A DNA stretch of 64,000 nt. It comes from Gymnorhina tibicen. Its lineage: Eukaryota; Chordata; Aves; Passeriformes; Artamidae. Positions 9,945 through 22,325 of the stretch are shown one piece after another. The position numbers were made by a program, and so were the translations under genes. Where the stretch lies: contig VXAZ01000561.1 in assembly GCA_013399875.1 (NCBI GenBank), positions 191,367-255,366 of the forward strand, read 5' to 3'. Numbering within the stretch: position 1 is the stretch's first letter; each line of letters begins with the position of its first letter. The notes under the pieces are model-generated. The model had not been told where the DNA came from, did no database searches, and worked only from the letters and a program-made list of their open reading frames with translations.

Positions 9945-12900
9945 AAATGTTTTGTGCAATTGAGAGCCCCATGGGGTATTTATTTTACCTCATTTTTTAA
10001 TTTTAGGACATGATCTTTTTCTATATTCTGTTTTTGGTTTTTTGGAAATTTGGCATCGGCCAAGGAACATTGCCTGGCCATGCTTTGGAAGGCTGTGTGT
10101 GCCTCTCCTGGCACAGGGCTGCTTTCTACAGTGATGCTGGACAAATCTGTTGAGCAGAAGGTGGTAGAGGAGGAATTAACTTTTAAAACATACAGACAAC
10201 GCACACGCAAAATATTCCTCTCTAATGCAGCACCTGGGATTTGAGCAAATGACAATAACAGAGTGGTGGGGCTGTGTGGGATGCACGGCTGGCCTCGGCT
10301 GAAGGCAACAAGGGTCCAGCCAAACACAGGCAGGGCTGAGGAGCTCCTGGCAGCCACAGAGGAAATGCTGAGAGTTTTTAAACGTTGTTATTTTTGCCAC
10401 TGTGTCTCTGTTTTCCTGGTGGTTCTCCCTGCCTGTACCCTGGGTCTGTGTTCTCCTGTGGCTGAGCTGGATGTAAGGATTTCATGAGCAAAATGTTTGA
10501 TTTATGGATTTTAAAAAAAAAGGTCTCTGTATGTATTGCATTAAAAAAAAATATTTTTTTGGTAGCAAGTGGGGAACCTTGCCTAGCTGAGCAGGGCTCT
10601 GTGATATGTCCACTATCAGCAAAGCCCATCTGGTGAAGAGGGTTGGCACAAAATTACCTGTTAACACATGGATGTGCAAACCCCCACCTTGCAGGTGGCT
10701 CAGCCCCTGCCAGACCCACAGCACCCACTGGGAATGGTAACTCGAGTGGCATTTGGGTCCAGTGACAAGGATGGGAATCTAGGATCTGCTCTAGTGAGGG
10801 GCAGGTGCAGGGAAGAAGCACCATATGCTAAACAGCCCAGAGGAAGCTTTCAAACCTCCGCTGTAAAAATCACCCATCTTTCTCCCTGTGTTTAATGCAT
10901 CTTTGTATGGACACTAATTCCTCAAGTGTCCACGCCAGGGTTGACTTTTAGTATGTTTGTCCAGGCAGGCTGCCAGCAAGCGGTTCCTACAAGGCTCCCG
11001 AGCTCTGACATTTGTTAACGCAGCAGTAAATCACAGCAGCTCTTTGGGCAAGGTTTTTCCTGACAAAACGGCGGAGACGAGCGAAAGAGAGAAAAGACCG
11101 CAACAAAATGCAAAGGGCTTATTTACGCCGGAGAAGAGGAACTGTCCTGAATGAAGCAGATGGGGGACAATGAGGGAAAACTCCATCTCCGCTCCCCCCA
11201 TCTCCCCTATTCATTGTTGGGCAATAACTGAAAGGGGAAAAAAGTCTGAGCTTGATACTGTCGGCTGAGGAAGGTGATGAGGAAAGCCTAGCTGGCCAGG
11301 TCAGCCAGGGAGAAACTTGCTGAGATGCCAAGGTCTTGGAAGCCTCAGACTGAGTTGGAGCTTTGGTAATAGTGGGATTATAACCCTAAAATCCATTGTC
11401 CCAAGCCCCTTTGGTTACTATTGTCCCCCTGCACTACATTTTGGGGGAGGGACATGTGACATCTCCCCCCATTTGGCAGCTGGCTATGGTTTTGAGTGAA
11501 AAGATGGTTTTGGGAGGAAACAACTCAGTGTTATTGAATGGGGAGATCTCACTCCAAAACAGCCATTTCTGTGGCAGCATCTCCATCCCAGTATGGGCTG
11601 CATCCCATTCTGGTGCTGCAGCCCTTCTTCCTGTGCCTACCCCCAGCCCTGCTGCAGTGTGAGTATTTATTTATCCCTGCCAGCTTTCTGTCTTCCCTCT
11701 TTTTCCCTGCTTATTTATGGCTGTTGCCTTTCAGCTCCCGGCCACTGTGGCCTGAACTTGGCCATTATGTGTGGCTCGTTGCAGAGGCCATCAATCTGTG
11801 GGGCCAGCACGCAGCCTGATGGACTTCCCTCATCATCATCAATTTTCCCCATCGTGCTGGTGCATCCCTTTGGATCTGGGGCAGCTGCACATGTGCCCCT
11901 GGTGGCCTCTGCACTCCCACCCCTGGACACCCGCTTCATCCTCACAGAAGCCTTTTGTCCTGGGATGCTCACAGGCATCAGGTGGGCCTGCTGAGTCCAG
12001 ACATTCAAGCAGGGCTTGAGGTGGCTTCAAAGAGGTGACAGGAGTGCATTGCACAGAAAAAAGTACATTATGTTGCTCTAAATAAGCACTGTGGAGTCCT
12101 GCTTAGCCAGCCTGACATTTAAGCTCTAGAAGTTTAAACCCTTAAATTCTCTATATTAATTGGGCAGGAAAGTTTTGCCTATTCTATACCCCGGGTGCAG
12201 GCAGAGGTGGGCTCTGCTGCCTTTGCAGACGATGCCCTCAAAGAGGCTGCTGAGCTGAAGCTGTTGCCTTTCTTGCCTCTGGGTGCTCCCAAGGTGTTTT
12301 GTCCACCTTGCTGTGTGTGGGAGCTCTTGAAGCATTGCACCTTTGATCTTTGAGGAGCCGGGGTGAGAGGGTGGCACTGCTTCAACAGCAACTGGCAAAG
12401 CTCCCCCTTGTTTCAGAGTGATGTCAGGGAGAATTATGTGAGTACCACCAGCTGCAGGGATCTGTTTTGGAGGGGAGGCAAGAGACACTGCTGAGCTGTC
12501 CCTGCCCAGTGCTGGCAATGTGATAACTCTGGATTGTGCCAGTTTTTGAGAGGTGCAAATGTCCCAGAGGAATGGCTCAGGCTGCAGGGAGATGACATCC
12601 AGCTGAGGCCTCCCAGGTTCCCCCCCAGGGCTGTGGGGCATTGGGGTGTATAATGCCTCCCTGAATTGTCCCAACCATCTCTTCCTGTTAGGGGCAGGAA
12701 AGCAGCTGAAAACAATTCTTAGTGAGTTGCACGGTTTCATCTTGATTTATTCAGAACAAGTCAGAACTGGAAATAAGGCACTGTTCAGTTAAAAAACCAT
12801 AAAAATCAGGAGAGCTGCTCCAGCCAGGCTGTGGTCTACTGGGTGCACTTGTCTGGGGCTGACGAATGCTTTTTGTGGCTGGATGTTGATGCAAACAAAG

Positions 12901-15900
12901 CAGCTTTGCTCTGTGTGGGTGCCACTGCCCCATCTCTACTGATGAGTGGAGGCTGTGGTTTTTGGGGAAGCCAGCAAGGTGCCTGGAGTCTTTTGCCAGA
13001 GGGATCAAAATTTTTTTGGCTAAAGCAATGCAGGGCTGGCCACTGGTCAGACAGCAGTATTGCAGGAGCTTAATTTCATTAGAAGCACAGGTCAAAGTCC
13101 CTGGAGTGCCCCGTGGATGCCGAAAGCAGCTTCTGGGATGTTGACTCCTGCCAGTTTGAATGTGTTACCGTGGCTCTGCTGCTGCCTTGTGGTGGGTGTT
13201 GCTGGGCTGTCACCGTCTGACCCGTGTGGGGAGGAGCAAAAGCCCAGCCTGGGTCTCGCTCAGCTGCTTCACGTTGCTGCCTCATTTGAAAATACCCGTG
13301 TGGCTGCAGTGGGTGAGCGGCTGGTGATATGTCTCTCCTTCCCGTGGGTATTTTTAGGGGTGGCACTTAGACTTGGCACAGGTACAAGCAGCTGGAAAAT
13401 GCGTGGCATTTCCTCTTCCTGACAGGCAATCCGGGGAGGCTGGATGATGCTTGCAGTCCTGCTGTGCCGGCTGCCCGCAGGTGACGGGTATGAAGAGCAG
13501 GGGCACTGAAATAATGTCACCCCTGGCCCTGCTGCCCAAGGGGTTTGGCGAGGCTGGTACTTGCAGGTCTGGCTGAAATAGAGGCAGTGCATTGCACAGT
13601 GCAGTGCCTCTGTGCAACTCAAACACTGCTTCTTCCCAGTGTGGGCTATTGCTTCAAATCACCAAAATATTGCTGTGTGCACAAGGAGCTTTTCCAGGGG
13701 GCATGTCTAGCTGCTGGTTGCTGTGATGGGGATTTCTGCTGTCGGTCTGGTATGAGCTGAGAGTGCAGAGCCTGGGCTGCTGAGCCTGACATCTTCTGCT
13801 GCCATCACGGCTTGAGAGGGAATAGCAGCCTGGCTGCTTGCTGGTCCTTCTGCGCAATGTGCTTGCTGTGAGAAGGAAAGTGTGACCTGTGGTCTTGCCC
13901 TTACCCATCTCCCCACCTCTCCTTCCTTCCTCCTCTCTCCCTTCACCTGGAAAAAAAATCCACCATTGGAGACCCATCTGGAGAAGTCTTTTAGGAGGGG
14001 AAGCCCATAAATTTCCCTCTGGCTTCCCCGACCTTTGGTTTCCCAGGGGAGGTGTGTGGAGGGAGAGGAAGCATTTTCCCCATGGCAGTGACACAGAGGA
14101 CTGGGGTCTCCCCTTGCTGAGCCAGATGTTATATAGATCTGCAAACCCAGGCTGTCGGGGTGGAAAGGTGCCCTGAGTTTTGCCTTGAAGTCTAGGAGAA
14201 GGGATGCTGGTAAGTGGGCTATGAAAGCTTTGCTCTGTCCTGCTGGGGATGGTGCTGGGGGAAATGGACCCCCCCAGCTTTGTCCATCGAGAGATACCCC
14301 CATCACATGTGCAGGAGGGGAGTGGTGGAGGTGAACTTGATCGTAGTATTTCCATTTCATACATTACGAAGTGCATCATTATTCTTGTGTGATGCAAGAA
14401 TCGGAAGCACAATTCTCTGGAGCCTGGCGGGGAGGAAACCTGCAGTCCTTCGTCAGCCCCGGCTGTCGCAGCAGCCTGGCCCGCAGCACAACGCGTTTGG
14501 GTTTCAGCGCAGACGCTCCCCGTGGCGTACCTGGGCCCGGGCTGAACAATACCTGCTTTCTTCCCTGTGAGCAGAGTGGGGCTGCCCTGCTTTCCAGAGG
14601 GGAGATTTATGAGGTGCTTGGCTGCAGGGGACTCTGACATTGATCTCCCCTGCTCCTCCCCTGCTTGGGAAGAAAGGGAAGGAAAAGGGCTCATTTTCAG
14701 TATGGTAGTTGTCACAGTGGCACCTGCAATTATCCTGCTCTGGAGTAATACAGTATGGTGCAGCACTGGGTAATGTCTCTACCCAAAAAAGTTGGTTTCA
14801 AAGCTAAACTCAGCTTTGATTTCTAGCAGCGAAGCATTAATGCTGGATCAATTAGTCCAAGGCTTCCTGTGTCTTTCCTGTGAAAACCAGACAAGTTGAA
14901 TCCACGTGCTTCCACCGAATTCTGCTGCCCAGCTTGCTACTGCCCTAGGCTAGGTAGGCTCAAGGCACTGGGCTATTACATTGCTAATCCTAATACCACC
15001 TTTCACCTGTGTTAAGGAAAAGTTAGTGTTGGCCAGCCAGCTGTGAACCTGAAGGCATTACCTGGTACTCCCTCTCAATGTGTTTTTGGCTGGACAGGGC
15101 TGGGAGGTGTCCCCAGACACAACCCAAGTTGTGGCACTGCTGATCTGCTCAGTGAGAGCACTTGACTCTTGTTCCAGCTGACTTCAGGCTAAAAAGCTAC
15201 TGGTGTCTTCCAGTTGTCCCTTAATTTTGCCTTGGGAAGGTCTGGGTCAGGCTTATTTCAGGTCAGATGGTGACACCCTGCCTGGGGTGAGGGCGATAAC
15301 CTACCCATTCTGGGCCATGCTTCTATTGCAGTTCCCTGGAGGATGCTGTGGCTCTACTCTGGTTTGTAAAAGGGTATTTCCTTGGAGATTCCTCCAGGAA
15401 ATGTGCCAACCAACCTCCTTCTAAGGAAGATGGGTAGCTTTCAGAGGATCTCAAATGGGCAGAGCCTGGTCTGTGTCCAGAAGAGTTGTTTTATCCTGAA
15501 GGAGACATCCCTGCCTGTCTGCAGAGGAATGACGGATTCACCCCAACAAACCCCCCCAGGACTGCCGGCTGAGAAACAAGGTAAGAGGTACAGCCCAAGC
15601 CTTAGGTACACCACGAATGGCCTTTCCATCCTGTACTGGGCATCTTTGAGAGAGCAGGTCCCCCTAAGACTGCACTTCTGGAGTGGCAGTGGAAGGGCAG
15701 CAGTGATTTTTTTGCTGAAGAAGCCAGAAAAGATTCCCTTAGGCACTTGGGGGTATCTCCAGCTGACTGTGACCCCTCTGAACTGCTGCGTGGGCTGAAG
15801 CAGGGTGTCCTTGGCAGATTAATTGTATTTAATCTACCCATCAGATCTTTACTGTGGGTTGGTGTGTGTCCTCCTCCTGGACTGATTTCATCCATGACTT

Positions 15901-16064
15901 TGGCACTCAGTAGGGATTTAAAAGGTCCAGCTCTGTCTTCCCTTATGCGTGTGTCTGTGCTGGTGTATGTAACAGCTTAAGGCTTGGGGGGGTAGTTGCT
16001 GGCCACTCTTTCACAGACAGCTCTGCACCTGTTTCTCCCCAATGGTTTAAAGTGTAATAAAAGG
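9945..16064. other. Gene-free intergenic stretch
   Basis: No recognisable gene or transposon. AT-rich 'aaaaaaaaaggtctctg...aaaaaaaaatattttttt' lies near 10512-10560. A long minus-strand open frame (13654-14766) is discussed under findings; it shows no domain, and a second frame on the same strand is also open. A motif 'tttgttaacgc' near 11011 resembles half of an HNF1 site. Nothing else can be supported. Confidence 0.45.
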
Positions 16065-16065
16065 A

Positions 16066-16073
16066 TATAAATA
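16066..16073 (+). promoter_or_regulatory. Isolated TATA-box-like motif
   Basis: 'TATAAATA' sits in 'aaaaggatataaatactgcag', about 150 bases before the heptamer tract. It matches the core-promoter consensus, but there is no CpG island, exon or initiator that would confirm a promoter. Kept at low confidence. Confidence 0.12.
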
Positions 16074-16222
16074 CTGCAGTGACGCTCACTCAGGCCAGCT
16101 CAGAGCTCCTGGGCACAAGCAGCCTGCTGTGGGGCCATCAGCTGTGCCTTGGCAGGCACCAGTCTTCAGGGAAGGCAGTTTGAACTCCTCGGTCTAGCAG
16201 CATCAGGAAGACAAGGCTTCAA

Positions 16223-16572
16223 TTTCTTTTTTTCTTTTTTTCTTTTTTCTTTTTTCTTTTTTCTTTTTTCTTTTTTCTTTTTTCTTTTTTCTTTTTTCTT
16301 TTTTCTTTTTTCTTTTTTCTTTTTTCTTTTTTCTTTTTTCTTTTTTCTTTTTTCTTTTTTCTTTTTTCTTTTTTCTTTTTTCTTTTTTCTTTTTTCTTTT
16401 TTCTTTTTTCTTTTTTCTTTTTTCTTTTTTCTTTTTTCTTTTTTCTTTTTTCTTTTTTCTTTTTTCTTTTTTCTTTTTTCTTTTTTCTTTTTTCTTTTTT
16501 CTTTTTTTTTTTCTCTTTTCTCTCTCTCTTTTCTCTCCCTCTTTTCTCTTCTCTTTCTTTAAAAAAAAAAAA
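16223..16572. repeat. (CTTTTTT)n heptamer microsatellite in a 338-base pure pyrimidine run, then A12
   Basis: From 16223 to 16560 the + strand holds only C and T. From 16242 to 16500 the unit CTTTTTT repeats about 37 times with no interruption that I could see. It then passes into T11 and irregular CT-rich sequence, and is followed at once by twelve A (16561-16572). Long polypyrimidine-polypurine tracts can form triplex (H-DNA) and change length easily. The Phe/Leu/Ser-only ORF across it (16149-16562) is an artefact of the repeat. Confidence 0.95.
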
Positions 16573-17382
16573 GGCTACCTCAGCACTGTTTGCCAGGTGT
16601 GCTTATGAAAATGCATATCAGTACCAGAGAGAGGCTTCTGGGACTGCCAGTTATCTCTGTGTGGAGCTGTGGAAGTGGCGGGTTATATTTTGGGCAGCTA
16701 TGCATAGCCCACGGGGTGCTGCAGAGGAAAGAAGACCCAGGGAGCACAATGAGTTTCCCCCTCAGCTTCTGGTGGTGATGGGGTCCTGGTGCAGGGGAAT
16801 CCTCTTGCACTGTTTCCTTTCCTCAAAAGCTCTGATTTTGCTCTTGGGAGGGGGAGAAGGAAGCCCTTGTGCCTTGCATCTTTTTTGTGCTGGTTAAAAG
16901 ATACTGGAAGGAGCGTGTTCCTGAAGCCTGTGCTGACATCATGGGTGGCCCCAGCCCTTGTCCCCACGGACCCCACCTGTTCTCTCTGAGGTACAAGCCT
17001 ATAATCCTGTTTGCTGATATCACCCTCGGTCATCAGGCTGAGAGGTGTGACATTGTGTGGGAGGATCAGGCCATCCCCAGAGCAGCAGGTGCCGGTGGCC
17101 GCAGGTCGACTCTGGCATGTGTCCTGGCAGTCCCAGAACGCTGTCGCCACTCTCCAGGGAAGGAGCCTCTTTCCAGGAGATGGCAGCAGCTTTTCGGAGC
17201 TGGGACCGCATTTCCAGCCTGTTTCTGAGGATAGGCAGCTGGGAGGCAGGATGAATGAATAGTGGGGAGAGAAGACCAGGCTGGGTGAAAGGAAGAGGGA
17301 GCTGCAATAGTGGCTTTTGTGACAGCGGGGGCCCCTGGGTTGATGGCAAGCCTGTCCCCAGTGATGCTCAGTGCTGCCTTTC
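16573..17382. other. Gene-free stretch
   Basis: No exon, RNA gene or repeat is recognised between the pyrimidine tract and the CR1 copy that follows. Confidence 0.45.
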
Positions 17383-17711
17383 AGTACTTAAAGGGGGCTT
17401 ACAAAAAGAGGGAGAGTGACTTTTTACATAGGTGAATAAGTGGTAGAACAAGGAGGAACATATTTAAACCAAGAAAGGAGAGATTTAGATTAGATGTGAG
17501 GAAGAAATTCTTCCCTGTGAGAGTGGTGAGGCACTGGCACAAGTTGCTCAGACAAACCGAGAATGCCCCATCCCAGAAGTGTTCAAGGTCAGGCTGGATG
17601 GGGCTGTGAGCTGGCCTAGTGGAAGGTGTCCCTGCCCGTGGCTGGGGAGTGGAACCAGATGATATTTAAGGTCCCTGCCAACCCAGACCATTCTGTGATG
17701 ATTCTCTCTTC
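17383..17711 (+). mobile_element. CR1 LINE 3' fragment (~330 bp)
   Basis: The copy matches the avian CR1 3' untranslated end in order: 'cttaaagggggcttacaaa', 'ggagagatttagattagat', 'aagaaattcttccctgtga', 'gtggtgaggcactggcac', 'ctagtggaaggtgtccctg', 'tttaaggtccctgccaacc' and a terminal 'attctgtgatgattct'. Among the CR1 pieces here it is the longest and one of the best preserved. It is sense on + and 5'-truncated, with no coding capacity. Confidence 0.92.
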
Positions 17712-18838
17712 CTGGGGAATAATCACTCTTCCTGTGCATGTCCCTGCTGCTGCGGTGGGATCATTCATCTCTGGTACCCCATTGCCTTCCTTTCACCTGG
17801 GCCACAGCACCCAGTTTTGCTTTGCTCCTACTCACTCCCTGTTTTGGCTATTTTGCTCTTCTGTGACAAGCAGGTACCAACAGTGCTGTTGCTTCTCATG
17901 GGGCTGCCCTCCTCATCCTCCTCTGTCCCCACCAGTCAACTGTGCAACAAGACCCGGGGAGGGAGTGCTCCCCCAGCCCCAGCTGACACTTTCTGGCCTT
18001 GTGGCTTTGCAAGCAGCTCCAGAGACAGCTGGAGGCTCCCTGGGGTGCAGAGACATGGGCTAGTCATAAAACCCCCTGTCTGTCAGTCCTGGTGCCTGGA
18101 TGCCTGTCTGCTGCCTGAACTGGGGAAAAATGGGGATTAACCAGAGGGCTGGGGGCTGGTTCCCAGCAGGGTGCACCATGGTCCTTCCCTGGAACACATC
18201 CTCATGTGGTGCTGGGCTCCAGTGCCACTGTGGGCCTCCTGTGTGAAGGAGATTGTGTCATCAGCCACTGCTAGTGAGATGGTTAATGAGAAGTTTGTCT
18301 GGGCTGACTCAATACTGTGTCATGGTTGGTGAATGTTGTTTGGCTTCTTTGGAAGTCCCTGCAGATGTGAACAGGATAGGCCTCAAATGGTGACAGCGAG
18401 GGACATGAAGGGAGGTGGGTGCTATGTGAATCCGTGGGTCAGTCACTGCTGACCTGGCGCTCTTGATGCCTTACATGCTCAAAGGCTTTGGGATCATCGC
18501 CTTTGAGTGTATATGTGTATATGTGCAGTCATTTGATTCTGTTGTGACTCTGTTTTGCCTTTTATAGAATGAGAATAATGATACCAAAATCTTTTTAAAA
18601 GGGTTCTGAGATTTAAGGCTATGCAAGCAGGGACTGCTGGAGTTCATTGTGATGAATTTTATTCAGTGCCCTGCCTTAGGTATCCATTTTTGCAGCAGGA
18701 GGCATCAACTTCTGCATGCCAAGAATGAAATGAAGGCAAGGGCTTGGATCTTGGGATCATTGGCAAATCATTATGGCTTTGACAAAGACGAGTAAAGCCC
18801 TGCCTTTTGCTTTTTAACCAAACAGTGCCTTGTGATGC
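17712..18838. other. Gene-free stretch
   Basis: No gene recognised. A short alternating purine-pyrimidine patch ('gtgtatatgtgtatatgtgc' near 18508) is present. Confidence 0.45.
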
Positions 18839-18856
18839 TTTTTTTTTTTTTTTTTT
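18839..18856. repeat. Poly(T) run (T18)
   Basis: An uninterrupted run of eighteen T followed by AAAA. It is a simple homopolymer and no adjoining retrotransposon is recognisable. Confidence 0.9.
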
Positions 18857-18949
18857 AAAACAAAAACCCAATGAGTGGGAAGGGAGCAGCCTCCCAGGCG
18901 GTGGCAGGGGTGCCATGGGCTGCCAGGAGACAGTTTGCAAAGCGAGGGG

Positions 18950-19170
18950 AGATAAGACACCAAGTGACAGCCGCTAGTGAGCTGCTTCCAGAGGGCAGGG
19001 TATAAATAGACAACAAAGAGATTTGGTGTCAGAGCAGCTCTCGCACCTTTCTGCTGCCCAGCCTGGCAGGCGCGAGTGGGGAAATGCAGCTGGGGAGCCA
19101 GTGAAATCTGCTCTGGTATTTAAGTGCATGTGGATAACGTAATGACAAGATAAGGCATTTATCAGCCTGT
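18950..19170 (+). promoter_or_regulatory. Candidate TATA promoter flanked by GATA motifs
   Basis: A strong TATA match (TATAAATA, 19001-19008) sits in 'gcagggtataaatagac'. AGATAAG lies upstream (18950-18956). Downstream are AGATAAG (19149-19155) and an inverted TTATCAG (19159-19165), which face each other about three bases apart. Paired WGATAR sites near a TATA box occur in tissue-specific promoters and enhancers. No exon or ORF of known family follows, so any transcript would be unknown or non-coding. The motifs are direct observation; promoter activity is inference. Confidence 0.2.
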
Positions 19171-21527
19171 TATGGACCTCTGTCCATCTGCAGTGGGCTC
19201 GCTCTGTGGTGCTGACTGGCCATAGCAGGTGGCACTTGAATGGACCCCCCAGCCAGAGCCTGGAGCCGCTGGCTCCTGCCTTGACTGCTCAGACAGCTCC
19301 TACACAAGGCTGTTGCTGTCCTAAAAAGGTGCCCTGCTTGTCTCAGCTCTATCCCTTGTGATTTATGGTGATACCTGCCATGTGTTGCCCCAGGTCGAGG
19401 CTTATCCAGCCTTATCCACTGTTCTTGCAGAGTGTCTGGGCTCTTTTTGGGGTCCTGGCTTGTCCTCCTGCCCCCTGGTTGTTCTGGGCAGCCTCACCTA
19501 GGCTTTTCCTCTCCTGTTTCCCTCTCTGGCTGGGCTGTGCTTCCCCCTCAGGTGCTGCTGTCCCCAGATGTTCCATTTCCTACCGCATTTCTCAGAGTAG
19601 GAACAAAACCACCAACCTAACAATGCTATGGCTATGATGAGGTGTTGCAATGTTTTGCCATAGCAGCACTAGCAGTACATGGGTATTTAAAATACTAGGA
19701 GTGGTGCACCAGCTGGCAGCAAGTCCTTTCCAAGCTTGCTGGCTATTTTCAAAACTACCGTAACTTTTCATAACATTGCCTGTGGCACCACTTTGATGCC
19801 TTTCAGGCAGCTTTGTGCTGTTTGGGGTCTGGGTTTGTCTCCTAACTTGCTATTGGACTTGGGAGGCTTTGGCTCCTATGATGAGCATGCCTTGCCCTGA
19901 GTAGTTTGCATGGATGCTGTAAAGCACCTCCACAAAGACTATACAATGACTTGCTGAAAAGAGCAGTTTTAGGGTGAAGAAGGAAAAGGAGTAGAAAGAC
20001 CTCTTCTACGGAAAATGAGCCTGGCCTGTGAGAATAAGAAAAGCCCAGGTTTTTATGTCTTGGTGTAAATCCATGCTGGCTTTCTTGGCAGCAGGGTACG
20101 GGGAGAGGCATCTGCGGGGGTGTGTGGGGCTGCTGGGGCTTGCAGCGAGCTCAGCTGTGGGGATGCTGCAGTGCTAGGCAGGGACAGACGGGCTGACAGC
20201 GGTATTCGGGGCACAAAGCAGGGCTGCTCCCCTGTCTGTCAGCCGTGTGGAATTCCTGGGATACGGAGGGCCCTTTGTGTGGGGATCAGCTGTCAGATGG
20301 CTGCCTATTTTTAGGGTGGCAGATCCCATGCTACATGAGGAGAGGGCTGATGGTGAGAGAGGTGTGTGCTCCTGCACCCCAGGTAGTGTTTTCTACTGTA
20401 ACTCATACCTTCTGCATCTGGATGTAGGCGCAGAATTGAGCGGGGACTCAGTATTTACACACAGTTGTCTGGTGATGGGTTTGGTCAGCTTCTTGCAGAA
20501 ATGAAGTGAGCTACGACAGCAGCACTTCTGTGCACAGGCATCTGATGTGTCTTCCCTGCTGGCTGGCTTCAGCCTGAGCTAAGGGCAGGGAGGGAGAAAA
20601 CCCCAAGGCTTTTCACTTCTCTGAGGGTTTGAAAAAAATGGGTGACCTTATAAAAAGGTTAAAAAAAAGCACAATCTTTCCATGTGCTTGAGGGGAACAC
20701 TGTGTGAGTACAACTTGTATCAGACACCAGAGAGGCTAAGCCAGATGTCTGAGGACGTAATAAATGGGGTTTGATAAACTCCCCTGCTCCACAGCTGTGT
20801 ACAACAGCGTGTCTCTTCCCGTGCCAGTGGCTCTGTTCTGTGTAGATGGGCTTGTTCTTTTATCACCAGGTGTGTGGAAGTGCATCCATGTGTACAAATA
20901 CAGCTTTTGGGGGTTTGTTCACTCATCTCCAGACATGACCTGAAAGCTTTGCTGCAGTGTAGCAGAAGACAAGTCATTCATTGAGCAAAACCAGTCTTTG
21001 CATAATTTTTTTTTAGCTAATGTATAGCACAATGAAGATTTTTCCACTGACCCAGCTCATGGATTCATCATCCATACTGGTGACGCTGAGGGAGAGGAAA
21101 AGAGCCCATAGCTGCTCTCTTTAATAAGAAATCCTTGCAACTGCTCTGACAGAGAAATAACTTTGCCAACAGCCTGCACGCTTTCTTTACATGTGCTAAA
21201 CTGCTCGAGATGCAGCTGAATTTCTTTAAACAAAAGGCATTTGTTTAAAAATTTGTTTAAAACATTCTGACAAAAGTGTTACAAATGTTTTATGTTTGAG
21301 GTTTTTTTTCCATGGGAATGAACTTATGGAAGTATCTTTACCTGAAGCAGGGTTTTCAGTTACATGAAATTTACATGTACAGGTTTCTTTCTTTGCCATT
21401 TTTCTCACAAAAATCTTTGGGTTTGTTTTGTCATTTTAAAGAAATTAATATTTTCTCTATTTTTCTTGTCTGCTTTCTAGTAGATAAGAGGAGAAAATGA
21501 GTACAAAGGAAAACCTTGTAGCAGTTC
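19171..21527. other. Gene-free stretch
   Basis: No gene, RNA or transposon is recognised. A small perfect inverted repeat (tttaaacaaa / tttgtttaaa, five-base loop) lies near 21226-21250 in AT-rich DNA. Confidence 0.45.
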
Positions 21528-21775
21528 CCTGGAAAAGGGGGAAAGGTTTTAAGCTGAAGGAAAGTAGATTTAGGTTAGATATTAGAAAGAAATTCTTTAC
21601 TGTGAGGCACTTCTGCAAGTTGCTGAGAGAAGCTGTGGATGCCATGTTCCTGGAAGTGCTCAAGGCCAGGTGGAGCAATGTGGTCTGGTGGAAGGTGTTC
21701 CTGCCTGTGGCAGGGGTTTGGAACACAATGATCTTTAAGGTACCTTCCAACGCAAACCATTTGAGGATTCTATGA
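21528..21775 (+). mobile_element. CR1 LINE 3' fragment
   Basis: CR1 landmarks appear in order: 'ggttttaagctgaaggaaa', 'gatttaggttagatattag', 'aagaaattctttactgtga', 'tgctcaaggccaggtgga', 'tggtggaaggtgttcctg', 'tttaaggtaccttccaac' and terminal 'attctatga'. It is more diverged than the copy at 17383, suggesting an older insertion. The sense strand is +. Confidence 0.9.
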
Positions 21776-22175
21776 ACAATTCACCTCCCTCCCAAACTTG
21801 CTGTTGAACATTTTGGAAGCGTTTTTGAAGGCCCTTTCCTCTGGAAGGATCCTTTCTTCTGCACCCAGACCTGATTAGAAATTAGTATTCTTGAAAAGGA
21901 CTTTCTAAAAAGGAAGACAATGGCCATATCTTCTAAAGGTTCTCTAAAAATACACAATCAAAGGTCTGGGCTGATCAGGGTATAAATGTACAGCAATGTG
22001 CTATTGAAGTGTGGTTTGGAGAGCTGCTCAGTGCCACTCAGAGTAAATACAAAGAACTCCGTGATTGTTTTAATTTGTTGATTGCATCCATTGCCTATCA
22101 AGGCTGGAAAAATACAGAAATCAGAAATCTTCTGCTCTCAGGCTGCAGTAATGCCTGCAGTGAGTGAGCCCTTGG
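21776..22175. other. Gene-free stretch
   Basis: Nothing recognisable between the CR1 copy and the tandem duplication. Confidence 0.45.
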
Positions 22176-22325
22176 TTTTTACCTGGTATAAAGAAAGGGT
22201 TGTTTATAAAAGGAATGACAAATCCTTGTACTGCTGGGATGCAGCAGTGTTTTTTACCTGGTGTAAAGAAAGGGTTGTTTATAAAAGGAATGACAAATCC
22301 TTGTACTACTGGGACGCAGCAGTGT
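22176..22325. repeat. Two-copy tandem duplication, 75-bp unit
   Basis: Bases 22176-22250 recur at 22251-22325 with only a few substitutions (for example 'ctggtata' versus 'ctggtgta', 'tgctgggat' versus 'tactgggac'). The unit length is 25 codons exactly, so frames pass through it without change. That is probably coincidence, because no coding context is visible. The near-identity indicates a recent duplication. Confidence 0.92.

Noticed and set aside
13578..13607. Near-palindromic 'gtgcattgcacagtgcagtgc' segment
   Set aside because: Pairing is broken by several mismatches and the stem is short; much weaker than the hairpin at 9867.
16149..16562. 137-codon ORF rich in Phe, Leu and Ser resembling membrane segments
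   Set aside because: It is translation of the CTTTTTT microsatellite.
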